64,000 bases of DNA from CAVSLM01 sp963728895 (GTDB lineage: Bacteria; Pseudomonadota; Gammaproteobacteria; JBBQDK01), in NCBI GenBank assembly GCA_963728895.1, contig CAVSLM010000007.1:558001-622000 (forward strand), written 5' to 3'. This document shows positions 18,113 through 26,403 of the stretch, piece by piece. A program made the translations under genes and the position numbers. Position 1 is the stretch's first letter. Each line of letters starts with the position of its first letter. The notes below the pieces were generated by a model. That model saw only the letters and a list, made by a program, of their open reading frames with translations, was not told where the DNA came from and made no database searches.

Positions 18113-18612
18113 CCGAGATCGCGAATCTCGACTTCGCCGGTCTCGAGGTCGACCTCCGTGCGCAGGAGCAATTCCACCGGTACCGGCTGCCCCCAGAGGT
18201 CCCCGCGGATCTGCACGCTTACGACGTTGTGATGATCCAGCTGCAAGTCACTCACGACGGCCTCGACGTGCAGCGTGTCCGGCAGCAGGCGCGGCTCAAA
18301 ATCAAGGATGGCCTGGCGCAACGCGCTTTCGAGCTCCAGCACGTCCAGGCTGGAGGCGGTGGCACCCGCCAGTGCCGGCAATCCGAAGTTGAGCACCGAA
18401 TGCTCGGCGTACGGTAACCGCCCACTCTCGACCGGCGCGCTCATGCGGGTAGAGTTGAACAGCCATGCGAGATCGCGCAGCACCGACTGGCGAAGCTTGG
18501 CCTTGTTGATCACCCGTGCTTCGACGGGCTCCTGTTTCTGCTCCGGAGAATCGTCCGTCAAGCGATCCAGCAGCGCCGGCTGCAGGCGGTCTTTTGGTGC
18601 AAGCCGGGCCAT
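18109..18612 (-). CDS. tssE: TssE T6SS baseplate subunit (gp25-like)
   Basis: The product has 167 residues. RQSVLRDLAWLFNSTR, HSVLNFGLPALAG and the LLRTEVDLETGEVEIRDL end are typical of the TssE/gp25 lysozyme-like fold. The conserved gp25 EDLE-like motif region appears as LELESALRQAILDFEPRL. TssE nucleates sheath assembly on the baseplate. It is coupled to tssF by a 4-bp overlap and lies 4 bp after the tagJ stop. Confidence 0.93.
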   Translation of the reverse strand: MARLAPKDRLQPALLDRLTDDSPEQKQEPVEARVINKAKLRQSVLRDLAWLFNSTRMSAPVESGRLPYAEHSVLNFGLPALAGATASSLDVLELESALRQAILDFEPRLLPDTLHVEAVVSDLQLDHHNVVSVQIRGDLWGQPVPVELLLRTEVDLETGEVEIRDLG

Positions 18613-18616
18613 GGGA

Positions 18617-19453
18617 TCAGCCGGCGCCGTCCGAATCGCCGGCCTGCCGATCCGACTCGATCATCACGGAACGAATATCCATCAGCGGCACTTCGCCGGC
18701 ATCCGTGGCCACAATGCGCTGGCCCACGCCTTGGTATACGTCCGGCGCAACCTCCTTCCAGAGCGTCTTTCGTGCCAGCAAGACCAGGCCGTCATCGCTG
18801 GACTCGGAGGCGGGGTAACGCGTTGGAATCAGCGCGACCGATTCACCCCCGTTGACGAACTCCAGGTGCGCCGGCATCCAAACCACATCACGCAGATCGC
18901 ACGGCGCCTCGATATCGATCCGACTGAGCCGCGCAAACGGTATCCAGTAGTAGCGCCCGTTGATGACCGCTTCCAGCACCGGACCGAGGCGCGTGTCGGC
19001 ATCTGCGATCCAGCCGAACGCCTTCCCGTCCAGGGTTCCGCTCGAGGGCGCGGCCTCTTCGAACGCCTGCTGCGTCAGCCGCCGCGCGTGCTGATGCTCG
19101 CCCTGCCCCGCCAACAGCAGCGCCTCGATCAGCAGCGCGAGCCAACTCTCAGGCTCGCCAAGAACCATGGGCGACTTCTTGCCGTCGAACACCTGATGAC
19201 GAAGCACCTCACACCGCAGCGCTTCCCGATAGGTCTGGGCCATGGCCAATGCCGCCGGATCGAGCTCCGCGGCCACGTTCAGCTGCGCCAGTGCGCGCTC
19301 CCACTGCCCGAGCACCGACAGCAACTGGAACAAGAACACGCGCAGCCTGGACTCGTCGGGATGCGCACGCACCTGCTCCTGCAACAGCTTCAGGGCCGTG
19401 GCCGGATCGCCGTCGCGCAGGCTCTGCTCGGCCTTGTCGGTTGCCAGTGTCAC
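18617..19453 (-). CDS. tagJ: TagJ/ImpE T6SS accessory protein
   Basis: The product has 278 residues. The N-terminal TPR-like part (SLRDGDPATALKLLQEQVRAHPDE, VFLFQLLSVLGQWERALAQL) and the C-terminal ImpE domain (YYWIPFARLSRIDIEAP, DLRDVVWMPAHLEFVNGGE, ARKTLWKEVAPDVYQGVGQR) match the SciE/ImpE family. TagJ binds the TssB N-terminus and modulates sheath disassembly with ClpV in systems that have it. It lies between hcp and tssE, its usual place. There is about 100 bp of upstream spacing to the hcp stop. Confidence 0.92.
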   Translation of the reverse strand: MTLATDKAEQSLRDGDPATALKLLQEQVRAHPDESRLRVFLFQLLSVLGQWERALAQLNVAAELDPAALAMAQTYREALRCEVLRHQVFDGKKSPMVLGEPESWLALLIEALLLAGQGEHQHARRLTQQAFEEAAPSSGTLDGKAFGWIADADTRLGPVLEAVINGRYYWIPFARLSRIDIEAPCDLRDVVWMPAHLEFVNGGESVALIPTRYPASESSDDGLVLLARKTLWKEVAPDVYQGVGQRIVATDAGEVPLMDIRSVMIESDRQAGDSDGAG

Positions 19454-19552
19454 GTTGTCCTCTCCGGTGCCTGCATCACCATGGAACCGTAACCTTGCCG
19501 CCGCTCAGGACGCGGATCGAAGCAGCGCTTTGGCAAGATCCGGTACCTGCCA

Positions 19553-20044
19553 TCATGGCGTGCCGGTTTCCGCCTCGAACAGCATGCCGCCGCGTGCCTG
19601 ACCATCCGGCCCTTGTGGCACATATTCGACGCTGATCTTCTGATAGGCCAACGCCAGGTGCTCGACGAGCGTTGCACCCGCCCCGCCTTCCCCCGACTGC
19701 ACCTCCAGCTGGGTGATGCGCCCGTTCTGAAGCGTGATCCGGAAGTATTCCAGCGCTGAGCCACCCGCCTTGCGTACCGTAAGGACCGCCTTTTTGATCG
19801 CGTCGTTGTTACGCATCGCGGACATCAGTCCGGTCGAAGCGCTATCCACCTGCTTCACGACCCGCAGCTCGGTGAAGGAGGTCTTGCTGGCGGAACCCGC
19901 ACTTCCCATCGCGGTCTGCGCCCGCATGCCCCAGGACCAGGAGATGACATCGATCTCGTTCGCATGCTTGTCATCCTGTGCCTCGCCCTTGATCGGCCCT
20001 TGGCGTGCGCTTTCGATCTTCAGAAACATGTCGCCCTGGGACAT
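19553..20044 (-). CDS. hcp: Hcp-family T6SS tube protein, second copy
   Basis: The product has 163 residues from MSQGDMFLKIESARQG (ATG 20044); the longer frame to 20173 lacks support. The Hcp core is clear: FLKIE, HANEIDVISWSWGMRAQ, AVLTVRKAGGSALEYFRITLQN, and EYVPQGPDGQARGGMLFEAETGTP at the end. It is only moderately similar to the adjacent Hcp (20240-20722), having a shortened loop and a different C-terminus. Hcp hexamers stack into the expelled tube and can carry small effectors; two different Hcps may serve different cargo. Confidence 0.92.
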   Translation of the reverse strand: MSQGDMFLKIESARQGPIKGEAQDDKHANEIDVISWSWGMRAQTAMGSAGSASKTSFTELRVVKQVDSASTGLMSAMRNNDAIKKAVLTVRKAGGSALEYFRITLQNGRITQLEVQSGEGGAGATLVEHLALAYQKISVEYVPQGPDGQARGGMLFEAETGTP

Positions 20045-20193
20045 TGGCGCTCGTCCTACCCGATCCATTCCAAAGAGGCACACCCGTACACCGTCGTGAA
20101 GTCCCTGGTGCGCATCGAGTGCAAGCAGGAAAGGTCTTGCTTTCGCCGGCGACGAACGGCCCTTGAGGGCCACTCGATTGCAAGGCCACCGGA

Positions 20194-20220
20194 GCGGCCT
20201 GCTCGCGCGAGCAAAGCCGC
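20194..20220 (-). terminator. GC-rich hairpin between the two hcp genes (possible attenuator)
   Basis: Read on the minus strand, GCGGC...GCTCGCGCGAGC...GCCGC folds into a stem with a short internal loop, 20 bp after the stop of the first hcp. No U-run follows, so it is more likely an RNA-processing or stabilising structure, or a weak attenuator that keeps the first hcp highly expressed, than a full terminator. Confidence 0.35.
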
Positions 20221-20239
20221 TCAGCCCTCCCTCTGATCG

Positions 20240-20722
20240 TTATATCTTGACGTTCTTGGCGATGTGGAAGGCGGCAGTCACCGCCGCGTCGCCCGAGCCA
20301 TCGGCCTTCTGCGGAGCGTACTCCATCTTGTACTCTGCAAAGTTCAGCGTGACGTTTTCGGTCAATCGATCTTCCCCGTGGCTGCCACCGGTGGAAACCG
20401 AAGAGACCAGCACGTCCTTCATGGTGAGCTTGATATACTCGAGCGGCTTTTCACCGGCTTTGCGCACGGTCAGCAGCGCCTCCGGGTAGTGCTTGCCGAT
20501 GGAGCATCCGAGGACGAGATTCGGCGATGCCTTGTCGACCCACTTTGTCAACGAGACATCCTGCACGTTCACCTTTCCGGCACCGCCCCCCGAGCCGGTG
20601 TGCGTCGTGCCCGACTGCGATAAGCCCCAGCTCCAGGCCAGCACATCGATTTCATCCTTGTGCTTGTCATCGACCGATTCGCCCTTGACATCCCCCAGCT
20701 TGAGAAACATGTCGACAGCCAT
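20240..20722 (-). CDS. hcp: Hcp T6SS tube protein, first copy
   Basis: The product has 160 residues: MAVDMFLKLGDVKGESVDDKHKDEIDVLAWSWGLSQSG, the classic Hcp1 opening. It continues with DVSLTKWVDKASPNLVLGCSIGKHYPEALLTVRKAGE and the ending EYAPQKADGSGDAAVTAAFHIAKN. A strong ribosome-binding stretch (GGAAAGGAGGG on the coding strand) lies just before the ATG, fitting high expression. The gene follows tssC by 152 bp, long enough for its own regulatory site, though none was identified. Confidence 0.96.
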   Translation of the reverse strand: MAVDMFLKLGDVKGESVDDKHKDEIDVLAWSWGLSQSGTTHTGSGGGAGKVNVQDVSLTKWVDKASPNLVLGCSIGKHYPEALLTVRKAGEKPLEYIKLTMKDVLVSSVSTGGSHGEDRLTENVTLNFAEYKMEYAPQKADGSGDAAVTAAFHIAKNVKI

Positions 20723-20874
20723 GACTCCCTCCTTTCCTGGTTATTGGTCATTCTCGGGATCCGGCAATGGCCGGACGTTCAGGCCGCCCGAGACACCGGC
20801 TGACTTCGTTGTTGTATCACCTCCGAATCCACGAATGCCTCACACCGCAGCCGACGACCGGAAGCTTCCGGGCG

Positions 20875-22368
20875 CTACGGCGTCCTCAACGACGGCAGCT
20901 TGGAAACCAGTCTCAGCGACACCGTCAGTCCCTCCAGCTGGTAGTGCGGGCGGAGGAAGAACTTCGAGGTGTAATATCCGGGATTACCCTCCACCTCCTC
21001 GACCATCACCTCCGCCGCCGCCAGCGGTTTCTGGGCCTTGGTGGTTTCGGATGAGTGCGCCGGATCGCCGTCGACATAGTTCATGATCCAGTCCTGCAGC
21101 CAGCGCTGCATGTCGTCCCTTTCCTTGAAGGAACCGATCTTGTCGCGCACGATGCATTTCAGATAGTGCGCAAAGCGGCAGCACGCGAACAGATACGGCA
21201 GCCGCGCTGAGAGGTTGGCGTTGGCAGTGGCGTCCGGATCGTCGTATTCGAACGGCTTCTGCAACGACTGGGCACCGATGAAAGCCGCGAAGTCGGAATT
21301 CTTGCGATGCACCAGCGGCATGAATCCGTTCTTCGCCAGCTCCGCCTCGCGCCGATCGGAAATGGCGATTTCCGTAGGGCACTTCATGTCGACGCCGCCA
21401 TCGTCGGTAGGAAACGTGTGAGTCGGCAACCCTTCCACCGACCCTCCGGACTCCACGCCGCGGATACGCGAACACCAGCCATAGAGCTTGAACGATCGAT
21501 TGATGTTCACCGCCATGGCGTAGGCGGAGTTCGCCCAGGTGTAGCGGCTGTGATCGGCGGCACCGGTGTCCTCCTCGAAGTCGAAATCATCGACAGGGTT
21601 GGTCTTGGCGCCGTACGGCAGCCGCGCAAGGAATCTGGGCATCGCCAGCCCGAGGTAGCGCGAGTCATCGGACTCCCGCAACGAGCGCCACGCAGCGTAC
21701 TCCGGCGTGGTGAAGATCTTCGTGAGGTCGCGGGGGTTCGCCAGCTCCTGCCAGGAATCCATCTGCATCAGCACGGGCGAGGCTCCGGCGATGAACGGGG
21801 TATGCGCCGCCGCGGAGATCTTGGCCATTTCGCCCAACAGCTCCACGTCGGGCGGAGTGTGGTCGAAGTGATAATCGCCCACCAGGCAACCGATCGGCTC
21901 ACCGCCGAACTGCCCGTATTCCTCTTCGTAGATCTTCTTGAACAACGGACTCTGATCCCAGGCCGTTCCTTTGAACTTCTTGAGGCTCTTTCCCAGATCC
22001 GCCTTGGAGATGTTCATGAAACGGATCTTGAGCATTTCGTCCGTTTCGGTGTTGTTCACCAGGTGGTGCAGGCCACGCCATGCACCCTCGAGCTTTTGAA
22101 AGTCTCCGTGGTGCAGGATGAGATTGATCTGCTCGGACAGCTTGCGATCGATCTCGGCAATGATCGCCGAGATCGACTTCACCACGTCGAAGCTGATCAG
22201 ACTCGTCTGCGCAAGCGCCTGCTCGGCGAGCGTGCGTACCGCGCGCTCGACCGCGCTCTTTGCATCATCGCTCTTTGGCCTGAATTCCTTCTGCAGCAGG
22301 GCCGTTAGTTCGTTGCCTTCCAGCTGCAGGGCTTCTGCCTGTGGGCTCTGCTGTTCGGTGTCGGCCAT
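20875..22368 (-). CDS. tssC: TssC T6SS contractile sheath large subunit
   Basis: The product has 497 residues from MADTEQQSPQAEAL. A GAGGAG Shine-Dalgarno lies 6 nt upstream of this ATG but directly abuts the alternative ATG at 22374, which decides the start. Family signatures: ISAIIAEIDRKLSEQINLILHHGDFQKLEGAWRGL (VipB/EvpB domain), ETDEMLKIRFMNISK, GCLVGDYHFDHTPPDVELL, and the C-terminal NPGYYTSKFFLRPHYQLEGLTVSLRLVSKLP. With TssB it forms the contractile sheath. The gene starts 31 bp after the tssB stop. Confidence 0.96.
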   Translation of the reverse strand: MADTEQQSPQAEALQLEGNELTALLQKEFRPKSDDAKSAVERAVRTLAEQALAQTSLISFDVVKSISAIIAEIDRKLSEQINLILHHGDFQKLEGAWRGLHHLVNNTETDEMLKIRFMNISKADLGKSLKKFKGTAWDQSPLFKKIYEEEYGQFGGEPIGCLVGDYHFDHTPPDVELLGEMAKISAAAHTPFIAGASPVLMQMDSWQELANPRDLTKIFTTPEYAAWRSLRESDDSRYLGLAMPRFLARLPYGAKTNPVDDFDFEEDTGAADHSRYTWANSAYAMAVNINRSFKLYGWCSRIRGVESGGSVEGLPTHTFPTDDGGVDMKCPTEIAISDRREAELAKNGFMPLVHRKNSDFAAFIGAQSLQKPFEYDDPDATANANLSARLPYLFACCRFAHYLKCIVRDKIGSFKERDDMQRWLQDWIMNYVDGDPAHSSETTKAQKPLAAAEVMVEEVEGNPGYYTSKFFLRPHYQLEGLTVSLRLVSKLPSLRTP

Positions 22369-22399
22369 AACCATCTCCTCGAAACAGGTTTGGGGCAGA

Positions 22400-22912
22400 T
22401 CAGGCTTTGTCCTCTTCGCCTGCGGGCTTGCTGCTGGCGGCAAGCGACTGCAGCAGCGCGGGATCCTGAAGGACCTTGGCAATCAGTTCCTCGGCACCCG
22501 ATTTGCCGTCCATGTAGGTGATCAGGTTCGACAGTTGCTGGCGTGCTTCCAGGAGCTTGCTGAGCGCGTCGACCTTTCGCGCCACCGCCGCCGGCGAAAA
22601 GTCGTCCATGTTCTCAAAGGTGATCTCGACGCTCATGTTGCCGTCTCCCGTGAGCGTGTTCGGCACCTGGAACGCAACGCGCGGCTTGATGGCTTTCATG
22701 CGACTGTCGAAGTTGTCCACATCGATGTCCAGGAACTTGCGATCGGAGACAGGAGGCAATGCCTCGGTCGGCTTCCCGGAGAGGTCCGCCAGGACGCCCA
22801 TCACAAAGGGCAGCTGGATCTTCTTCTCCGCCCCATAGAGCTCGACGTCGTACTCGATCTGAACGCGGGGCGCGCGGTTTCGTGCGATGAACTTCTGACT
22901 GCTCGGTGCCAT
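22400..22912 (-). CDS. tssB: TssB T6SS contractile sheath small subunit
   Basis: The product has 170 residues, MAPSSQKFIARNRAPRVQIEYDVELYGAEKKIQLPFVMGVLADLSG, typical of VipA/ImpB. It continues DRKFLDIDVDNFDSRMKAIKPRVAF and the helical tail VARKVDALSKLLEARQQLSNLITYMDGKSGAEEL that ClpV or TagJ may recognise. It is co-transcribed with tssC (31 bp apart). A gap of ~124 bp separates it from the tssA stop. Confidence 0.96.
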   Translation of the reverse strand: MAPSSQKFIARNRAPRVQIEYDVELYGAEKKIQLPFVMGVLADLSGKPTEALPPVSDRKFLDIDVDNFDSRMKAIKPRVAFQVPNTLTGDGNMSVEITFENMDDFSPAAVARKVDALSKLLEARQQLSNLITYMDGKSGAEELIAKVLQDPALLQSLAASSKPAGEEDKA

Positions 22913-23036
22913 GATTCACCTCCTGAAAACCATCATTCGAAACGCCACTGCCCGGTGGCGCAAAAACGCGTTCACCCTCGCGCTTGGTAGACGAACCGAC
23001 GTCCGGTCACAGGTCGGGCCGTTACGAGTGTTTCCC

Positions 23037-24050
23037 CTATTCGTTCTCCAGACCGGCCATCTTCTGAATCTGGCCCAGACTGTCCGGAACCAGGTCCTGA
23101 ATGATCTCGACGAAATTCTTGGTCATCAGACGTTGCGCGCGTCGAATGAAGAGCGGCGCAGGATTCGCGGGCTCCGTACGCTCGATGAAATCGACCACGC
23201 GCTGCAGCATGCGCACCGCGTCTTCGCGACTGCGAATCTCCTTGAGACTGCCCGCCAACGCCCCGTCATCCGAGGTTCCCGTCACTCCCGCTCCCGATTC
23301 CTGATCATCGGTCTGCTCCTCCTCCCCGAGCGCTGCGTCGCACACCTGAAGCAGCGATGCGAGCAGATCGCTCAGCGGTCGAAGCCTGGGAACGCGCTCG
23401 AGCCCCACCCGCTCGGTGAGCACCCTGCGCAAGCCATCCAGCGCTTGCACGGACGCGCGCAGCGCCTCGAGCGGGAGCGCGCCGTCGGCCGCGGCTGCGC
23501 GCAGAACACCCTCCAGTTCGGCGCGGCTCGGCGCCGGCCCGCCGGATCCGGCGGGCCATTTGCCGAGTGCCACCAACAGGCCGCGTACGGCAACGGCGCC
23601 GTGGCGACCCGGCGGGACGAGGTACAGCTCACGCACCTGCCGCAACACCGTGTCCGGGTCGGCGAGCGGCGCCAGGGCGTTGAGGCGCATGGTCGGATCA
23701 TCGTCGTCTTCCGCATCCAGCCGCGGGTGCACCTGGTCCCAGTAGCGTTCCAGCAATCCCTTCAGCAGAGTCAGGCCCGAAGCCAGTCCGGAGAAATCGT
23801 CCAGCTGCGTCAGCGCCCTGGTCAGGAAAACCGCGACGCGCAGATCCCGGGTGCGACTCCAGAGCGCAAGCGCACACTCCCGGACCTTGCCCCAGTCCGG
23901 CTCTTCCGCATGGATTCTCGTCTCGCCGAACTGCTGTTCGGGACGACCGCGAGCCGCCTGTTCGAGCTCCAGGAATTCCGAATCGTAGGTCAAGTCCGGA
24001 CCGCACGGATTTTGCGGAGCGACTTCGGCCAGCAGTGCTTCCAGGTTCAT
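23037..24050 (-). CDS. tssA: TssA T6SS baseplate/sheath-capping protein (ImpA N-terminal domain)
   Basis: The product has 337 residues. The ImpA_N signature NPCGPDLTYDSEFLELE at ~14-30 and EPDWGKVRECALALWSRTRDLRVAVFLTRAL identify the family. The C-terminal region has RSREDAVRMLQRVVDFIERTEPANPAPLFIRRAQRLM-KNFVEII, conserved in short-type TssA. TssA primes tube-sheath assembly. It is the first structural gene of the leftward operon. No good Shine-Dalgarno precedes its ATG, but a 15-codon ORF with a perfect one lies just upstream (24084-24131). Confidence 0.93.
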   Translation of the reverse strand: MNLEALLAEVAPQNPCGPDLTYDSEFLELEQAARGRPEQQFGETRIHAEEPDWGKVRECALALWSRTRDLRVAVFLTRALTQLDDFSGLASGLTLLKGLLERYWDQVHPRLDAEDDDDPTMRLNALAPLADPDTVLRQVRELYLVPPGRHGAVAVRGLLVALGKWPAGSGGPAPSRAELEGVLRAAAADGALPLEALRASVQALDGLRRVLTERVGLERVPRLRPLSDLLASLLQVCDAALGEEEQTDDQESGAGVTGTSDDGALAGSLKEIRSREDAVRMLQRVVDFIERTEPANPAPLFIRRAQRLMTKNFVEIIQDLVPDSLGQIQKMAGLENE

Positions 24051-24083
24051 CGATAAGCAGCTTGCAGGATGACTGCTGCGGCA

Positions 24084-24131
24084 TCATGCATCGATTGGCC
24101 GGTGACGCAATACTCCAAGCAATGGTTTCAT
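24084..24131 (-). CDS. Possible 15-residue leader peptide upstream of tssA
   Basis: ATG at 24131 is preceded by a perfect AGGAGG (minus strand, 24138-24143) with 6-nt spacing. It encodes MKPLLGVLRHRPIDA and ends with a TGA at 24084-24086, 33 bp before the tssA start. The tssA ATG itself has no visible Shine-Dalgarno. Translation of this small frame could control tssA initiation, or the SD may be a chance match. Confidence 0.3.
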   Translation of the reverse strand: MKPLLGVLRHRPIDA

Positions 24132-24199
24132 GCGGCGCCTCCTGCTGTAGTGTTATTAGTGGATCCCTGTGCGCGGCCTGGTTGATTGCGCCATGCAGT

Positions 24200-24226
24200 C
24201 CGCCTCGTTGCGAGGCGGCATTTTCT
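24200..24226 (+). terminator. Rho-independent-like hairpin in the divergent tssA/tssJ region
   Basis: CCGCCTCG-TTG-CGAGGCGG (24200-24218) forms a perfect 8-bp GC stem with a 3-nt loop, followed by CATTTTCT. On the plus strand this is a classic intrinsic terminator, yet no plus-strand gene ends here. It may terminate a small RNA or an untranslated transcript started near 24050-24190, or insulate the two divergent operons. The rest of 24132-24531 holds no recognised gene. A TATAGT -10-like hexamer occurs in the segment before tssJ, but no matching -35 was found. Confidence 0.5.
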
Positions 24227-24531
24227 AAATGGGCATAGCGTAGATAGCAGCAAATCGGGCGGCGGTCAATAGACCCTGCGCCCTCCGCCAGGGAATGGAT
24301 CGACCGCCGCTCCTGGCCCGCACCCTGCGGTTAGCCGACCCGGCCTTCACGGCAGTGCGTTTGGCGCTCGTGAACCGAATGGAATCTGGCCGCAAACCAC
24401 ACGACATACGCTCGAGCATCATGGGCGAAAGCCTCCATCTCCCACACTGCAGATTTATGGTTTATAGTTGTTGCCCACGGAGGGGTGCGAAGTCGAACGC
24501 CTTCAATATAACCATAAGCGGAGGTCGAGGG

Positions 24532-25014
24532 ATGAACCCTGCCGCGCGGCGCAGTCACCCGGCTCGCATTGCTGCCGCTCTGGTGGTTCTTTGGCTGGCC
24601 GCATGTGGCGGTCCGAAACCCCCCAAGCCCACCGTAATCCAGGCACTTCTGCAGGTACAGCCGGACGTCAATCCCGACGTCAGCGGGCGCCCTTCCCCTG
24701 TGGTCGTGCAGTTGTACGAGCTCAACTCGCTGGCGACGTTCAAGGCTGCCGACTTCTTCTCGCTGTTCGAGAACAACCAGGCGACGCTCGGCGCAGAGCT
24801 CGTTTCCATGGACCAGTTCCAGTTGATGCCGGGAGACACGCGCCGCTTCGCGCGTACGCTTCAGCCCGCGACGCAATACCTCGGGGTCGCGGCCGGTTTC
24901 CGGGACCTCGAGCATTCGCAATGGCGGGCGAGCCTGGCCGTGGTGCCCAATCGCACCTCACCGGTGAAGATAGAGCTGGGCAAGAACCGAATCAGCATTA
25001 CGAGCGCACCATAA
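24532..25014 (+). CDS. tssJ: TssJ T6SS outer-membrane lipoprotein
   Basis: The product has 160 residues from MNPAARRSHPARIA; the upstream GGAGG at ~24520 supports this ATG over the longer frame from 24295. The signal peptide ends in a lipobox LAAC with Cys25. The mature domain has the TssJ transthyretin-like pattern: VQVQPDVNPDVSGRPSPVVVQLYEL, ADFFSLF, GDTRRFAR and YLGVAAGFRDLEHSQWR. TssJ anchors TssM to the outer membrane. It is the first gene of the rightward operon (48 bp before tssK). Confidence 0.93.
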   Translation: MNPAARRSHPARIAAALVVLWLAACGGPKPPKPTVIQALLQVQPDVNPDVSGRPSPVVVQLYELNSLATFKAADFFSLFENNQATLGAELVSMDQFQLMPGDTRRFARTLQPATQYLGVAAGFRDLEHSQWRASLAVVPNRTSPVKIELGKNRISITSAP

Positions 25015-25062
25015 CCTTTCCCCACGGGTCCCGTTTCGACAGCCAGGTATAGAGCTCCGCCC

Positions 25063-26400
25063 ATGCACTGGAACCAAAAGGTGGTCTGGAGTGAAGGCAT
25101 GTTCCTTCAACCCCAGCACTTTCAGCAACACGACCGGTACATGGAATGGCTCGTGGAGGGACGGACGGCTCCCATGTCCGGATACGGATGGGGGTTCTGC
25201 AACCTCGAGGTCGATGAGTCCGCCCTTTCGCTGGGCAAGGTCCAACTGTCGGTGGGACGCGGGGTGCTCCCGGACGGCACCCCGTTCGACTTTCCCCAGC
25301 GCGACAGCCCGCCGTCTCCGCTGGAGATCGATCCTTCCGTCAGAAACGAAGTCATCGTGCTCTGCCTCCCGTTGCGCAGACCCGGCATGGAGGAGGTGGC
25401 GCTCGACGACGAGGCGGGTTCCGGACTGGCGCGCTTCGCAACCCAGGAGGTAACCGTCAGCGACACCAACGCGTCCGCCAATCGCGATGCGCTGGTACAG
25501 ATTGGCCGGCTGAGGCTGAAACTGGTGCGCCAGAGCGAGGCCACCGACGCCTACTGCACCCTGGGCGTGGCGAGCGTCGTCGAGCGGCGCGCGGACAATC
25601 AGCTCATCCTGGACAAGGGCTACATCCCTCCCCTGCTGCATGTCGGCGCCTCCACCGCACTGCACGGTCATCTTCGCGAAATCCACGCGCTGGTTCACCA
25701 GCGCGCCGCAGCGCTGGCGGGACGCCTCGCACAGCCGGGACGCGGCGGGGTGGCCGAAATCGTGGATTTTCTGCTGCTTCAGACCAGCAATCGGTACGAG
25801 CCGGTGCTCGCCCATCTGGCGACTTTTCGGCAGCTGCACCCTCAACGGCTCTTCGAGCTGCTGCTCGGGCTTGCGGGCGACCTCGCAACTTTCAGCCATG
25901 CCGAGCGACGCCCGCCGGCGTTCCCCGAGTACCAGCACGATGCCCTCGAGCGCTGCTATGGCCCGCTGCTCGCCGAACTGCGTCGTTCGTTGAGCATGGT
26001 GTTTGACCCGAACGCCATCCCGATCGAGCTGCAGGATCGCAAGTACGGCGTGCGTGTGGCCAACATCGCGGATCTGGAGCTGTTCAAGAGCGCCGGCTTC
26101 GTACTGGCGGTCAATGCCCAATTGCCAGCAGAGAGCCTGCGCAACCGCTTTCCAGGCCAGGTGAAGATCGGTCCGGTGGAGCGCATTCGCGATCTGGTGA
26201 ACCTGCAATTGCCGGGCATTCCGCTGCGTCCCCTGCCGGTGGCGCCTCGACAGATTCCCTACCACGCGGGGTTCAACTATTTCGAGCTGGAACGTGGCGG
26301 CGAGCTGTGGCAACAGCTGGAACGCTCGGGCGGGCTGGCCATGCACATCGCCGGCGAGTTTCCCGGGCTGGAGCTGGAATTCTGGGCCATTCGGGGCTGA
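25063..26400 (+). CDS. tssK: TssK T6SS baseplate-membrane complex adaptor
   Basis: The product has 445 residues. N-terminal KVVWSEGMFLQPQHFQQHDRYMEWL is the TssK signature; PRQIPYHAGFNYFELERGGELWQQLERSGGLAMHIAGEFPGLELEFWAIR is the C-terminal domain that docks on TssL/TssM. The full-length frame is intact. It lies 3 bp before tssL. Cytoplasmic. Confidence 0.96.
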   Translation: MHWNQKVVWSEGMFLQPQHFQQHDRYMEWLVEGRTAPMSGYGWGFCNLEVDESALSLGKVQLSVGRGVLPDGTPFDFPQRDSPPSPLEIDPSVRNEVIVLCLPLRRPGMEEVALDDEAGSGLARFATQEVTVSDTNASANRDALVQIGRLRLKLVRQSEATDAYCTLGVASVVERRADNQLILDKGYIPPLLHVGASTALHGHLREIHALVHQRAAALAGRLAQPGRGGVAEIVDFLLLQTSNRYEPVLAHLATFRQLHPQRLFELLLGLAGDLATFSHAERRPPAFPEYQHDALERCYGPLLAELRRSLSMVFDPNAIPIELQDRKYGVRVANIADLELFKSAGFVLAVNAQLPAESLRNRFPGQVKIGPVERIRDLVNLQLPGIPLRPLPVAPRQIPYHAGFNYFELERGGELWQQLERSGGLAMHIAGEFPGLELEFWAIRG

Positions 26401-26403
26401 TTC

